Positions 26,687 through 36,181 of a DNA stretch of 60,809 bases are shown here, one piece after another. The stretch covers positions 1 through 60,809 of the forward strand of contig UQCR01000027.1 in NCBI GenBank assembly GCA_900539655.1, in the 5' to 3' direction. The position numbers were made by a program, and so were the translations under genes. Origin of the DNA: an uncultured Robinsoniella sp. (lineage in GTDB: Bacteria; Bacillota; Clostridia; Lachnospirales; Lachnospiraceae). Under the pieces are notes generated by a model. The model saw only the letters and a program-made list of their open reading frames with translations. It was not told where the DNA came from and did not search any database. Each line of letters starts with the position of its first letter. The stretch's first letter is position 1.

Positions 26687-29600
26687 ATGAAGGATCATAT
26701 AAAAACAGAGGTAAAACAATTTGCCCATTGGATTTTGGAAAAGCATTATGTTGAAAATGATGAAGATGCTGTAACTGCCGTATTTGCCCCGGACATTACC
26801 TGGATTGGTGCAGGGGAAGATCAGTATCGGAATTCCGTTGAGGGAACCGCAGAATATTTTCAGAGATTTAAAGGAAAGATCCCACCATGCCATATATGGG
26901 ATGAAGAATTTGAAGTGACGGAGCTTGCGACCGGCGTTTATTTATGCAGCGGTCTGTTCCGGATTGCCACAAATGAAGTTACGGGATTGGATATGGAAGA
27001 ACACCAGCGCATCTCCTTTATATTCCGTCGGAAAAATGATACTTTTGAATGTGTTCATATCCATAATTCAAATCCATATCAGAAGATGGGTTCTGAAGAG
27101 CTCTTTCCAAATGAAGAGGGACGTAAGGCATACTCTTACCTGGAAGAGAAAATGGAAGAGGTTGAAGAAGAACTGAATAAAAAGGAACTGGAATTTCAGA
27201 AAGCTGTTCAGGCACAAAAGCAGACTTATGAGGAGTATATGCAGAAAAACCATCAGATACAGGTCGTTCTGGATGCAATACAGGGAGGTCTGAAAATCAG
27301 TCTCGATGACGATATGTTTACCTATGCCTATGTGAGTGATGAATTATGCAGTATGTTTGGCTATACAAGAGATGAATTTATGGAAGTCACCGGGGGCAGC
27401 GCGGTAGGTGCCGTGTATCCGGAGGATCTGCCCAGGGTTTTGAAGGAGTGTGAAGAAGCTTTTGGGGATGGTGGTATGGATTATGCCATTAAATACCGGA
27501 TAGCGTGCCGTGACGGCTCCTTGAAATGGATCATAGACAGCGGTAAGAAGGTAAGAAATGAAGAAGGGGATATCATTATTAACAGCATTTATCTGGATGT
27601 GACGGAGATGGAAGAGGCAAATCAGAAGATGGCGTCCCAGAAAGAGCTTCTGGACAGCATATACGATTCAATGATGTGCGGTATCCTGCGCTACCAGCTG
27701 GAGGATGGGGAATTCTCTGCTTTGACGCTGAATCATGAAGCACTCCGTATTCTGGGCTATGAGACGGAGGAGGAATGCTATGAGCTGGGTGCCGATGAAT
27801 TCTATCACAGAATTTATGAAGAAGACCGTCCGACTATTCTTCAGAAGATTAATGATTTAAAGGAGCCCGGAGACCGCTTTCAATTTGAATACAGGATTCA
27901 GGGACCCTCGTCTGAGATTCTGTGGGTATATGGAACCACAGAGCTGATGCTGTCTGGCTCCGGCGGAAATGTCATACAGCGTGTTATGGTAGATATCACG
28001 GAAAAGAAGAAACTGGAATTGGAATTAGAAGAAGAACACCAGCGGTTTCGAATTGCCATTGAGAGTTCTCCAGCGGTTATTTTTGAATATGACGTCCGTG
28101 AGGATAAGTACCGGGCTTATGGAACCCTCTCAGAGACAAGCGGAAAAAATGATACTGAAGAGATCGTACCGGATTTTTTAAAAAAGCAGCTGCGCTCTTT
28201 AGTTGGGGAAAAAGATGCGGCATGTCTACGTGACTTTATGCTGGGAAGGTCGGGAAAAGAAATAGAGATACAAATGGCGCCTCATGTGGGAAGTTCCCAC
28301 ACTGTGTGGTCACGGATCGCCGGAACCACAATTTACGATGAGGATGGAAATCTGGCAAAGATGATCGGAAAAATGCGCAACATTCAGTCTGAGAAAGAAA
28401 AGGAATTTGCGCTGGAAGAAGCAAAATTCAGAGATGGACTGACAGGACTATATACTAAGGAAGCAGGTATCCGACTTGTTCGGGAGTATATGGAGCAGAA
28501 AAGCCCGGATCAAATCAGTGGATTAATGCTCCTTGATATGGATGATTTCCAGAAGGTAAATGAGGAAGAAGGCAGTGTGTTTGCAGATGCTATTTTGCAG
28601 GAAGTAGCAGTGATTCTAAAGTCGGAAACACAGGAAGATGATATACTGATCCGTTTGGGCGGTGATGAATTCATGCTTTTTTTGAAAGACTGTACCAAAG
28701 GAAGAGCAACGTTACTGGGGCCTAAGATTGCTGGCATGGTTCAGAATCTGGTGGTGTCCGGGCAAAGCAAAGTCCAGGTTTCGGTTACAATCGGTATGTG
28801 TGTAACCGAGGTTGTGGATGAATACAGCGGACTTTACCGGTGTGCGGAAAGTACTTTGAAATATGCAAAAGAGAATGAAAGAGGACATGCATGCTGTTAT
28901 CTGGATACCTCAAACGAACTGGGAACAGTACTTACAGAACTCTATAAAGAAGCCCATTTTATCAATGAAATTGGCAGGCCGGTAAAGTACCGGGAAGAGG
29001 ACCTGACTTCATTTGCCCTGGAGCTTCTGGGGAAAGCAAAAAGTCTGGATGATGCCATTTTCCTGCTGTTGTCCAGAATCGGTAAAACGTATCATTTTGA
29101 CAGGGTAACGATAATGGAGATGGATTATGAGTATCTGAGTTATCGTTACACTTACCAGTGGTCGAGAAACCAGTCAGATCTTGAAATGGACCATGATTTT
29201 TATCTACTCCAGGAAGATGTGGGAAAAATTGATCAGTTATTTGATGAAGAAGGGCTGTGCAACAGAATGAATCCTAGGGTTTCCAAGATTCCTTCCTGCC
29301 TGATTTCCGCTATTTGGAACCATGGAAAAGTAACCGGAACTTTGAGCTTTGAGAGCCGGAAAGTGGATTTTGATTGGACGAAAGAACTTCGGAAACTGGT
29401 TAAAGAAATGGCTAAGATCATATTTTCATTCATCATGAAGGCACGTGCTGATGCGGTAAGCCAGGCGAAGACAGACTTTTTATCCAGGATGTCCCATGAA
29501 ATACGGACACCTATGAACGCCATAACGGGAATGACTGCAATTGCAAAAACCGTTCTGGATAATAAAGAAAAAGCGCTGGACTGCCTGAATAAAATTGAAT

Positions 29601-30595
29601 CAGCCAATACATATCTTCTGAATCTTGTAAATGACGTACTGGATATGTCCAGAATTGAAAGCGGTAAAATAGAGCTTAATGAAGAGAGCATGGATCTGAA
29701 AAGGCAAATGGATGATCTGGAGTCTCTCATGATGCCCCAGGCAATTCGTAAAAACATTGATTTCAGAATGGAAAACCGCTATACAAGTAATTGCAGAATT
29801 ATTGCAGATGAATTGCGGCTGAATCAGGTACTGGTCAATATTGTGGGCAATGCCCTGAAATTTACCGGTAATGGGGGAGAGATTCTGGTAAAGATAGATC
29901 CGATGGCTCAAGATGATAACCAGGTTACACTGCGTTTTTCAGTAAAAGACAACGGAATTGGGATCAACAGGGAAGCCCTTGGCAGAATTTTTACTGCATT
30001 TGAGCAGGAAGGAAAGAAAACGTCATCTAAATACGGAGGAACAGGATTGGGGCTTGCTATATCCAGCAGGCTGGTACAGATGATGGGGGGAAATCTGGAA
30101 GTGGAGAGTGAACCGGGGGCAGGATCTGAATTTCATTTTACGCTGACTTTTCCATATGGGGAAGAGTTTGAGGCTGCCAATGAAGAAGCTGTAAAACGGG
30201 AGTATGATTTCGACGGGAAACGGATTCTTCTTGCTGAAGATAATGAGCTGAACCAGGAAATAGCCAAAACTATTCTGGAAATGAAGGGATTTATGATAGA
30301 AGCGGTTGAAGACGGGAAGCAGGCTGTGGATCTGTATATGACCCATCCGCCTTATTATTATGATGCTGTGCTTATGGATATCCGAATGCCGGTTATGGAT
30401 GGTCTGGAAGCTACAAAATGGATCCGTACTTCAGGACGTGAGGATGCCAGAACAATTCCCATTATTGCCATGACTGCCAATGCATTTAGTGAGGATACAA
30501 AAAAGTCCATGGCAAGCGGAATGAATGGACATTTGTCCAAGCCTATAGAAACGGAAGTCCTGTTTGATACCCTGCAAAAGTGCCTGAAGGTATAA
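26687..30595 (+). CDS. Soluble hybrid sensor kinase with PAS and GGDEF domains
   Basis: A 1302-residue protein without membrane segments. In order: an NTF2/SnoaL-like domain (about 1-125), a coiled coil (135-190), three PAS-type regions (from about 190, 322 and 450), a GGDEF domain (582-745, LGGDEF near 658), a GAF-like region (770-920), a HisKA domain with SHEIRTPMN (His937), an HATPase domain (GNALKF, DNGIGI, GGTGLGLAIS) and a receiver (1179-1302, Asp1231 in MDIRMP). All key motifs look intact; no RxxD inhibitory site precedes GGDEF. GAGGG before the ATG at 26687 and the promoter at 26585 set the start. It probably links an intracellular signal to phosphorelay and cyclic-di-GMP; the ligand is unknown. 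Confidence 0.88.
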   Translation: MKDHIKTEVKQFAHWILEKHYVENDEDAVTAVFAPDITWIGAGEDQYRNSVEGTAEYFQRFKGKIPPCHIWDEEFEVTELATGVYLCSGLFRIATNEVTGLDMEEHQRISFIFRRKNDTFECVHIHNSNPYQKMGSEELFPNEEGRKAYSYLEEKMEEVEEELNKKELEFQKAVQAQKQTYEEYMQKNHQIQVVLDAIQGGLKISLDDDMFTYAYVSDELCSMFGYTRDEFMEVTGGSAVGAVYPEDLPRVLKECEEAFGDGGMDYAIKYRIACRDGSLKWIIDSGKKVRNEEGDIIINSIYLDVTEMEEANQKMASQKELLDSIYDSMMCGILRYQLEDGEFSALTLNHEALRILGYETEEECYELGADEFYHRIYEEDRPTILQKINDLKEPGDRFQFEYRIQGPSSEILWVYGTTELMLSGSGGNVIQRVMVDITEKKKLELELEEEHQRFRIAIESSPAVIFEYDVREDKYRAYGTLSETSGKNDTEEIVPDFLKKQLRSLVGEKDAACLRDFMLGRSGKEIEIQMAPHVGSSHTVWSRIAGTTIYDEDGNLAKMIGKMRNIQSEKEKEFALEEAKFRDGLTGLYTKEAGIRLVREYMEQKSPDQISGLMLLDMDDFQKVNEEEGSVFADAILQEVAVILKSETQEDDILIRLGGDEFMLFLKDCTKGRATLLGPKIAGMVQNLVVSGQSKVQVSVTIGMCVTEVVDEYSGLYRCAESTLKYAKENERGHACCYLDTSNELGTVLTELYKEAHFINEIGRPVKYREEDLTSFALELLGKAKSLDDAIFLLLSRIGKTYHFDRVTIMEMDYEYLSYRYTYQWSRNQSDLEMDHDFYLLQEDVGKIDQLFDEEGLCNRMNPRVSKIPSCLISAIWNHGKVTGTLSFESRKVDFDWTKELRKLVKEMAKIIFSFIMKARADAVSQAKTDFLSRMSHEIRTPMNAITGMTAIAKTVLDNKEKALDCLNKIESANTYLLNLVNDVLDMSRIESGKIELNEESMDLKRQMDDLESLMMPQAIRKNIDFRMENRYTSNCRIIADELRLNQVLVNIVGNALKFTGNGGEILVKIDPMAQDDNQVTLRFSVKDNGIGINREALGRIFTAFEQEGKKTSSKYGGTGLGLAISSRLVQMMGGNLEVESEPGAGSEFHFTLTFPYGEEFEAANEEAVKREYDFDGKRILLAEDNELNQEIAKTILEMKGFMIEAVEDGKQAVDLYMTHPPYYYDAVLMDIRMPVMDGLEATKWIRTSGREDARTIPIIAMTANAFSEDTKKSMASGMNGHLSKPIETEVLFDTLQKCLKV

Positions 30596-30652
30596 TTATG
30601 GTGCTCATTGTGTCAGCATTTGGAATTATTTTGAATAATTCGAAAAAAAGCC

Positions 30653-30681
30653 TTGCATTTTGTTCTCAGTTATGATATAAA
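30653..30681 (+). promoter_or_regulatory. Sigma-A promoter of the tRNA pair
   Basis: TTGCAT (30653-30658), a 17-bp spacer and TATAAA (30676-30681), about 55 bp before tRNA-Tyr. An 8-bp palindrome (30623-30630 with 30634-30641, 3-nt loop) lies just upstream but has no T-run. Confidence 0.75.
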
Positions 30682-30735
30682 TATATCTTGTCAGAACAAA
30701 ATTAGAACATTGGTCTGTTAAAGATCAATGTATAT

Positions 30736-30817
30736 GGATGGATTCCCGAGTGGCCAAAGGGGACAGACTGTAAATCTGCTGCAAATTGCTTCGGTGGTTC
30801 AAATCCACCTCCATCCA
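30736..30817 (+). tRNA. tRNA-Tyr (GUA)
   Basis: Acceptor stem GGATGGA pairs with TCCATCC, with discriminator A at 30817 and no encoded CCA. The anticodon GTA lies at 30770-30772 in a CTGTAAA loop. A long variable arm, as expected for bacterial tyrosine tRNA, precedes the GGTTCAAATCC T-arm. The first anticodon-stem pair appears as A-C (30763 and 30779), a mild irregularity. Confidence 0.95.
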
Positions 30818-30851
30818 TTGAAAATAGATTGCCTGAGCAATCTATTTTTAT

Positions 30852-30937
30852 GCCGGCGTGGCGGAACTGGCAGACGCACAGGACTTAAAATCCTGCGGGA
30901 CTAATCTCCCGTACCGGTTCGATTCCGGTCGCCGGCA
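30852..30937 (+). tRNA. tRNA-Leu (UAA)
   Basis: Acceptor stem GCCGGCG pairs with CGCCGGC, discriminator A at 30937, no encoded CCA. The anticodon TAA lies at 30886-30888 in a CTTAAAA loop, and a class II variable arm and GGTTCGATTCC T-arm are present. It is cotranscribed with tRNA-Tyr 34 bp upstream. Confidence 0.96.
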
Positions 30938-30948
30938 TTATAGATAAG

Positions 30949-30984
30949 AAGGATAAACCTTTATGATAGGTTTATCCTTTTTTT
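30949..30984 (+). terminator. Terminator of the tRNA pair
   Basis: AAGGATAAACCT (30949-30960) pairs with AGGTTTATCCTT (30968-30979) over a 7-nt loop, with the T-run continuing to 30984. Confidence 0.9.
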
Positions 30985-31149
30985 GTGCGCTTTCTTTGTT
31001 CTGAAATCCTCTTTTGCGCCATATGTGTTTTTTGTTTATGCTGCTATTTGAAGCTGAACGCTGCTGGCAAAATCCATCATAATGTCATATAATGTAAGAT
31101 AAAGAAAAGGGGTTTGCTCTAATGGTGTAAGGGCAGGAGGGAGAAACAA

Positions 31150-33765
31150 ATGAGAAAGAGATGCAAAAAGGCATTGAGAATAATATTGCCGGCAGTATTA
31201 CTGACCTTGGTTTTTTATTTTCCCACAGAGGCAGTGACATCCCAGGATACGGATCTGTCATCCTGGCTATGTGAATGGGATGAAAGTACACTAACGGTAA
31301 TTCTGACAGAATATAATGGTACTGACGCCGATGTGGTGGTTCCCGGTGCGGTTGTTAAGGATGGGAGCGTTTATCATGTGGAAATTCAGGATACCGTGAG
31401 AATCAGCAATTATGAATACCTTAGCACAGGACCGTTTTTTGAAAATAATCTTATAAGGACGGTATCATTCCAAGATGGTGTTCGCTTTCGGAATAACAGT
31501 ATGTATAGAGCTTTTTATAATTGTGGGAATCTGGAATCAGTTTCAGGGCTGCCGGATGAGGTCAGTATAATAGACGAGGCATTTCGTGACTGTATGAATC
31601 TGATATCTGTAGACGAATTGCCATCAGGGGTTATTGATATGGAAAAGGTTTTTAGCGGGTGCACCCGGCTTGCTAAGGCGCCGGAGATACCACAAGGAGC
31701 CCGGAATTTGTACGGTGCGTTCCAGAACTGCAAAAATTTAACGGAGGCTCCAGAGCTGCCGGACTCGGCACAGGACATCAGTTATATGTTTGTTGGATGC
31801 AATAATCTGGAATATGGTCCGCAGATTCCAGCTAATGTAACAAATATGAATGGGACATTCGCGGAGTGTTATCAGCTAAAATTAGTCCCTGATATCTACA
31901 GCCAGAGTTTAAGGACGGCAGATGAGGCTTTCCGGTTTTGTGGTGAATTAGAGCAGATTTCCATAGACAGTGATGTCCTGGAGTCGGTTACACGGACTTT
32001 TTATGCATGTAGCAGCCTGCAGACAGTGCAGATATCTTCGAAAAGCCTGCAGAATATGGACAGGACATTTCAGGAGTGCAGCAACCTTACAGTAATGCCG
32101 GTAATTCCACAGGGAGTACAAAGGTTGTATGATACCTTTGAAAATTGTATCAGCATGGTTAAAGCAGGGGATTTACCGGACAGTATTAGAATAGTATCAA
32201 GAGCCTTTGCCGGGTGCTTAAATCTAATTGAAGTACCGGAATTTAATGATCAGGTTACGTCCTTGTATGGAGCTTTTCAAGGCTGTACGAGTCTGCAAAA
32301 AGCTCCGGTTCTGCCAAAGAATCTGTATACAATAGCATTTGCCTTCCAGGGATGCGGCAATCTGGCGCAGGCTCCGGAGATACCGGAAGGGCTTCAGGTT
32401 ATGAGAGGTGCATTTGAGGGGTGCACAAGTCTGAAGGAGGCACCTGCAATTCCTGAAGGCGTAACTGATTTATGGAAGGCCTTCCAGGGATGCAGCAGTC
32501 TGGTAAAAGCATCAGATATTCCGCAGAGTGCAGAGGATATATCTTTATTGTTTTCAGGATGTACAGAGCTTACAGAAGCTCCGGACATTCCCGAGGGAGT
32601 ATCTAATATTTCAAATATGTTCCAATACTGCTATCGGCTTCAGGGAGAGATAATCATCAAGGCCAATCCGGAATATTATGCAAACTGTTTTGAGAAAACA
32701 GGGCTGGACGGGAATGGATTAACGGTTCATTATACGGAGAACGTCCAGAATATTGACAGTATCCTGTCTACCAGGGGGGAAGAGAATAACCAGGTAAAGA
32801 AGGGAATTAATATAAATGCGCTGATTATTCGTTTTGACGGAAATGGGGGAACCCCTTCCCAGAGTCAGACAATGGTGCGGCTGGGATCTGCCTATGGAAA
32901 ACTGCCGGTGGCTAAAAGAGCTGGATATGAATTTGCAGGGTGGTATACAATGAAAAGCGGTGGGAGCTTAGTAACGGAAGAGTCGATTGTGGGAATCGCT
33001 GCTAATCAGACCTTATATGCAGCCTTTAGACCCGGCAGCTACCGGATATTTTTTCAGCCGGAGGGAGGAAGCCTGAACGTAAAGGAAAAGACCGTAGTTT
33101 ATGGAAGTACCTACGGCAGTCTCCCGGTACCGGTGAGGCAGGGATATCAATTTACCGGCTGGTTTGATTCCAGGAGCGGGGGAACACAGATTAGCGATAA
33201 ATCTTATTTAAGACATGCCGGAAACCAGAATCTGTATGCCAGATGGAGAGAAGAGGCCTATGAGGTACAATTTAACAGCAACGGAGGAAAAAAGAAGTTT
33301 TCAGGAAAGGATGTAAAGAACGGAGATTACTATGGTTCCCTTCCTGTACCCGCAAGAGCTGGATACAAATTCTCAGGATGGTATACGGCAAAAAGCCGCG
33401 GCAAGAAGATAACATCCCAAACCAGGGTGAATTTAAAACAGGACCAGATGCTCTATGCTCATTGGAGTAAAGTTACTGTGGAACGAGTTAGATCATTAAA
33501 ACTTAGCAATAAAAAGAAAGGGCGCATGGAGATTGCCTTTAAAGGCGTTAAAGGAGCTGCGGGATATCAGATTATATATGGAACGGATTCCAGGCTTGCC
33601 AAAGGGAAAAAACAGGTAACTACTACAAAGGTTAAAAAGACAGTCTCAAAGCTTAAGAAGAAAAAGACTTACTACGTAAAAGTGCGCGCCTATAAGTTAG
33701 ATTCAGCAGGAAAAAAAGTTTATGGTAAATTCAGCAGCGTAAAAAAAGTAGTTGTTAAAAAATAA
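31150..33765 (+). CDS. Secreted leucine-rich-repeat protein with InlB-type repeats
   Basis: An 871-residue exported protein. Residues 1-29 are a signal peptide with a basic start and hydrophobic core and no lipobox. Residues 121-510 hold about 17 tandem 23-residue repeats with the pattern AF-x-GC-x-x-L-x-x-AP-x-IP, a BspA-like leucine-rich repeat with a conserved Cys. Residues 556-775 hold three InlB B-type repeats (for example FDGNGG...GYEFAGWYT). Residues 778-871 are a Lys-rich fibronectin-III-like domain. There is no LPXTG anchor, so it may be released or held by charge. Roles in adhesion to host or neighbouring cells are typical of such proteins but unproven here. GGAGGG precedes the ATG; TATAAT at 31088 may be its -10. 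Confidence 0.85.
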   Translation: MRKRCKKALRIILPAVLLTLVFYFPTEAVTSQDTDLSSWLCEWDESTLTVILTEYNGTDADVVVPGAVVKDGSVYHVEIQDTVRISNYEYLSTGPFFENNLIRTVSFQDGVRFRNNSMYRAFYNCGNLESVSGLPDEVSIIDEAFRDCMNLISVDELPSGVIDMEKVFSGCTRLAKAPEIPQGARNLYGAFQNCKNLTEAPELPDSAQDISYMFVGCNNLEYGPQIPANVTNMNGTFAECYQLKLVPDIYSQSLRTADEAFRFCGELEQISIDSDVLESVTRTFYACSSLQTVQISSKSLQNMDRTFQECSNLTVMPVIPQGVQRLYDTFENCISMVKAGDLPDSIRIVSRAFAGCLNLIEVPEFNDQVTSLYGAFQGCTSLQKAPVLPKNLYTIAFAFQGCGNLAQAPEIPEGLQVMRGAFEGCTSLKEAPAIPEGVTDLWKAFQGCSSLVKASDIPQSAEDISLLFSGCTELTEAPDIPEGVSNISNMFQYCYRLQGEIIIKANPEYYANCFEKTGLDGNGLTVHYTENVQNIDSILSTRGEENNQVKKGININALIIRFDGNGGTPSQSQTMVRLGSAYGKLPVAKRAGYEFAGWYTMKSGGSLVTEESIVGIAANQTLYAAFRPGSYRIFFQPEGGSLNVKEKTVVYGSTYGSLPVPVRQGYQFTGWFDSRSGGTQISDKSYLRHAGNQNLYARWREEAYEVQFNSNGGKKKFSGKDVKNGDYYGSLPVPARAGYKFSGWYTAKSRGKKITSQTRVNLKQDQMLYAHWSKVTVERVRSLKLSNKKKGRMEIAFKGVKGAAGYQIIYGTDSRLAKGKKQVTTTKVKKTVSKLKKKKTYYVKVRAYKLDSAGKKVYGKFSSVKKVVVKK

Positions 33766-33910
33766 GTGATTATCAGCTTTCTATATAAATTCTGTCCACG
33801 GTTTGAAAATTATAAATTCGTGATAAGGATTTGATGGTGAAAGTTCAACTAGTGTGATAGAATAGCAATTAATAGAATTGCAGCCTAAAATTTCATATAA
33901 GGAGATTTAT

Positions 33911-35188
33911 ATGCAGGAAGAAGAGAAGGGGACTTATGAGTTTGATTTAACTTATTTAGTCAATCATATTCCCGGAGGAATCGCAATTTACAAATTAGCA
34001 GATCCGCTGGAAATATTGTATTTCAATGACGGCGTTTGTGCTTTAAGCGGCCACTCACGAGAAGAGTACTTGAAGATAGTGGAATTTGATGCAATCGAAA
34101 TCGTATTTGAAGAAGACCGCAAGGAATTAAAAAATGAAATTATTGCGGCTGTTACCCAAAACAGAAAAGTTGACGCAACCTATCGGATTAAACATAAGAA
34201 CGGCGGGCTTGTATGGATCCATCTGTCTGCACTTAGAATTCAGGAGAAGGAAGGTGTTCCGGTCTACTATGCTATCTTTATGGATATCAGTGACGAGCGG
34301 AATACCCAAAGGCAGTTAAGTGAGCTGGCAGAGAGGGACAGCCTTACGGGAGCGCTGAACAGGATCAGCTTTGAACAGAAGATTGAAAGGTATCTAAACG
34401 GCCATGCAACGGACATGTCAGCATTTTTAATGCTGGATATCGATAATTTTAAACAGATTAATGATTTCCTGGGGCATACCAAGGGAGATGAGATTCTATG
34501 CAGGATAACAAAACTCCTAAAAGAAACCTTCGGTGAGTCAAGTTTTGTTGCGCGTATGGGAGGGGATGAGTTTGCAGTATTTGTAACCGGAGTTTCTAGT
34601 GTGGAAGAACTGACCCTGCACGTTCAAAAGTTTTTTGCAATTTCCAGTGAGGAATATGATTACCAGGACAGTAAGATTTACATGTCCTGTTCAATGGGCA
34701 TCAGCCGTGTTCCAAAAGATGGAATCCAATACATGGAGCTATATACAAATGCTGATAAAGCGCTGCTCTTTGCCAAAAATAATGGCAAGAACCAATACCG
34801 TTTTTTTGGAGAATTAATGTCTTCTCCCTCCTCCTTATTACTCCGAAATATGGAATGGCTGCTGGATGAAGGAACGAATGCGATCTATATCTGCAATGTA
34901 GAAAATTATGAATTGCTTTATATGAATAAACAGGCACGCCAGATGGCTAATACCCAGGGGAATTCTTATATTGGTAAGAAATGCTACAAGGAGTTAATGC
35001 ATCTGGATGCTCCATGCCCATTCTGTAAGATGTCGGTTATGAAAAGGGAATCGTTTTGTGAAAGGAAATTCAAGGTACCATATTCGGGAGTGGACCTGTT
35101 AATGAAAGGGAAACTGATTAATTGGAACGGGATTAGGGCTCATGTGGAATTTATTATGGATATTACGAAATATAAGCTGATAGACTGA
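33911..35188 (+). CDS. PAS-GGDEF protein, probable diguanylate cyclase
   Basis: A 425-residue cytoplasmic protein. Residues about 10-130 form a PAS domain, followed by DSLTGALNR and an intact MGGDEFAVF active site (GGDEF domain about 140-295). The last 125 residues form a second PAS-like domain with a cysteine cluster, GKKCYKELMHLDAPCPFC, that might bind a metal or sense redox. No RxxD inhibitory site precedes GGDEF. AAGGAGA before the ATG at 33911 sets the start rather than the frame opening at 33878. It lies 17 bases before an AraC regulator gene, so the two may be cotranscribed. It should make cyclic-di-GMP. Confidence 0.85.
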   Translation: MQEEEKGTYEFDLTYLVNHIPGGIAIYKLADPLEILYFNDGVCALSGHSREEYLKIVEFDAIEIVFEEDRKELKNEIIAAVTQNRKVDATYRIKHKNGGLVWIHLSALRIQEKEGVPVYYAIFMDISDERNTQRQLSELAERDSLTGALNRISFEQKIERYLNGHATDMSAFLMLDIDNFKQINDFLGHTKGDEILCRITKLLKETFGESSFVARMGGDEFAVFVTGVSSVEELTLHVQKFFAISSEEYDYQDSKIYMSCSMGISRVPKDGIQYMELYTNADKALLFAKNNGKNQYRFFGELMSSPSSLLLRNMEWLLDEGTNAIYICNVENYELLYMNKQARQMANTQGNSYIGKKCYKELMHLDAPCPFCKMSVMKRESFCERKFKVPYSGVDLLMKGKLINWNGIRAHVEFIMDITKYKLID

Positions 35189-35205
35189 TTAAGGGAGAAT
35201 GTAAC

Positions 35206-36048
35206 ATGGACAGCATTAAAGATACGATGGTCTTCAAACCGGAATTTCCTTACCGGATATTTATTTCTAATTCAAAACAGATGTATTTTCATTCTCATGA
35301 TTTTCTGGAAATCAATTATGTGATATCCGGAACAGGTTTTTATCTGATTGAGGAAAAAGAATATGAAATTTGTGAAGGCGATATGTTTATCATCAATAAC
35401 CTGGAGCGCCATATGGCAGTACATGACGGCAGTCTGCAATTGAAGGTTCTTGTATTTGATCCGGCATTTTTCTGGGATAAAAATCAGGGCTATCAGTTTC
35501 TGGAGCCTTTCTTCAACCGGAGTCCCAATTTTACCAACCGGATCAGGCCTGCTCAGGACGGATATGCCTGGCTGAAAGACGATCTGGAACATATCTGTGA
35601 TGAATATTCCGGAAAGCATACGGGGTGGGAGCTGTTTGTAAAATCATGGACCCAGCTGTTTCTTGCCAGACTTTACCGGTTCTATATAGACAGCTGTCCG
35701 GAGGAGGATTTTGGCAAGCGGCACAAACCGTTTATCCGGCTGCAGCCTGTGCTGGATTACATTCATGAACATTATATGGAACAGCTGGAGCTGGATGAGA
35801 TGGCAAAAGTGGCGATGATGAATAAAAGCTACCTTTGCTCCTGTTTTAAAAACATCCTTCACATGAGAATATTTGAATATATTGATCAGCTTAGGATTAA
35901 TCAGGCGTGTATGCTGCTGACCACCACGGAGATGAATATAACGGAAATAGCGATGAAGACCGGATTTAACAGCGTATCTTATTTTAACCGGATATTTAAA
36001 AAGGTGCAGGGGGTGTCTCCCGGCAGTTACCGGAAAATCCAAATATAG
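35206..36048 (+). CDS. AraC-family transcriptional regulator
   Basis: A 280-residue one-component regulator. Residues 15-150 form a cupin sugar-sensing domain (FHSHDFLEINYVISG, then GDMFIINN). The last 100 residues form an AraC double helix-turn-helix ending NSVSYFNRIFKKVQGVSPG. GGGAGA precedes the ATG. It lies just upstream of the third URO-D gene on the same strand, with a 133-bp gap, and is the probable local activator of that gene. Confidence 0.88.
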   Translation: MDSIKDTMVFKPEFPYRIFISNSKQMYFHSHDFLEINYVISGTGFYLIEEKEYEICEGDMFIINNLERHMAVHDGSLQLKVLVFDPAFFWDKNQGYQFLEPFFNRSPNFTNRIRPAQDGYAWLKDDLEHICDEYSGKHTGWELFVKSWTQLFLARLYRFYIDSCPEEDFGKRHKPFIRLQPVLDYIHEHYMEQLELDEMAKVAMMNKSYLCSCFKNILHMRIFEYIDQLRINQACMLLTTTEMNITEIAMKTGFNSVSYFNRIFKKVQGVSPGSYRKIQI

Positions 36049-36181
36049 TGCAAAAAATACTGGATATTGGGCAAGCAATTGGACTCCTTCGATGTTATGA
36101 TTTGATTATAAATAGCGGAGATAAGGAAAGCCCGGAGTTTGACAGAACGTACGGCAACCGGGTTTTGAAGGAGGAGCAGGT

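Noticed and set aside
30623..30641. Terminator after the hybrid kinase gene
   Set aside because: The 8-bp A/T-rich palindrome is followed by G and A residues, not T, on the plus strand and by no T-run on the minus strand.
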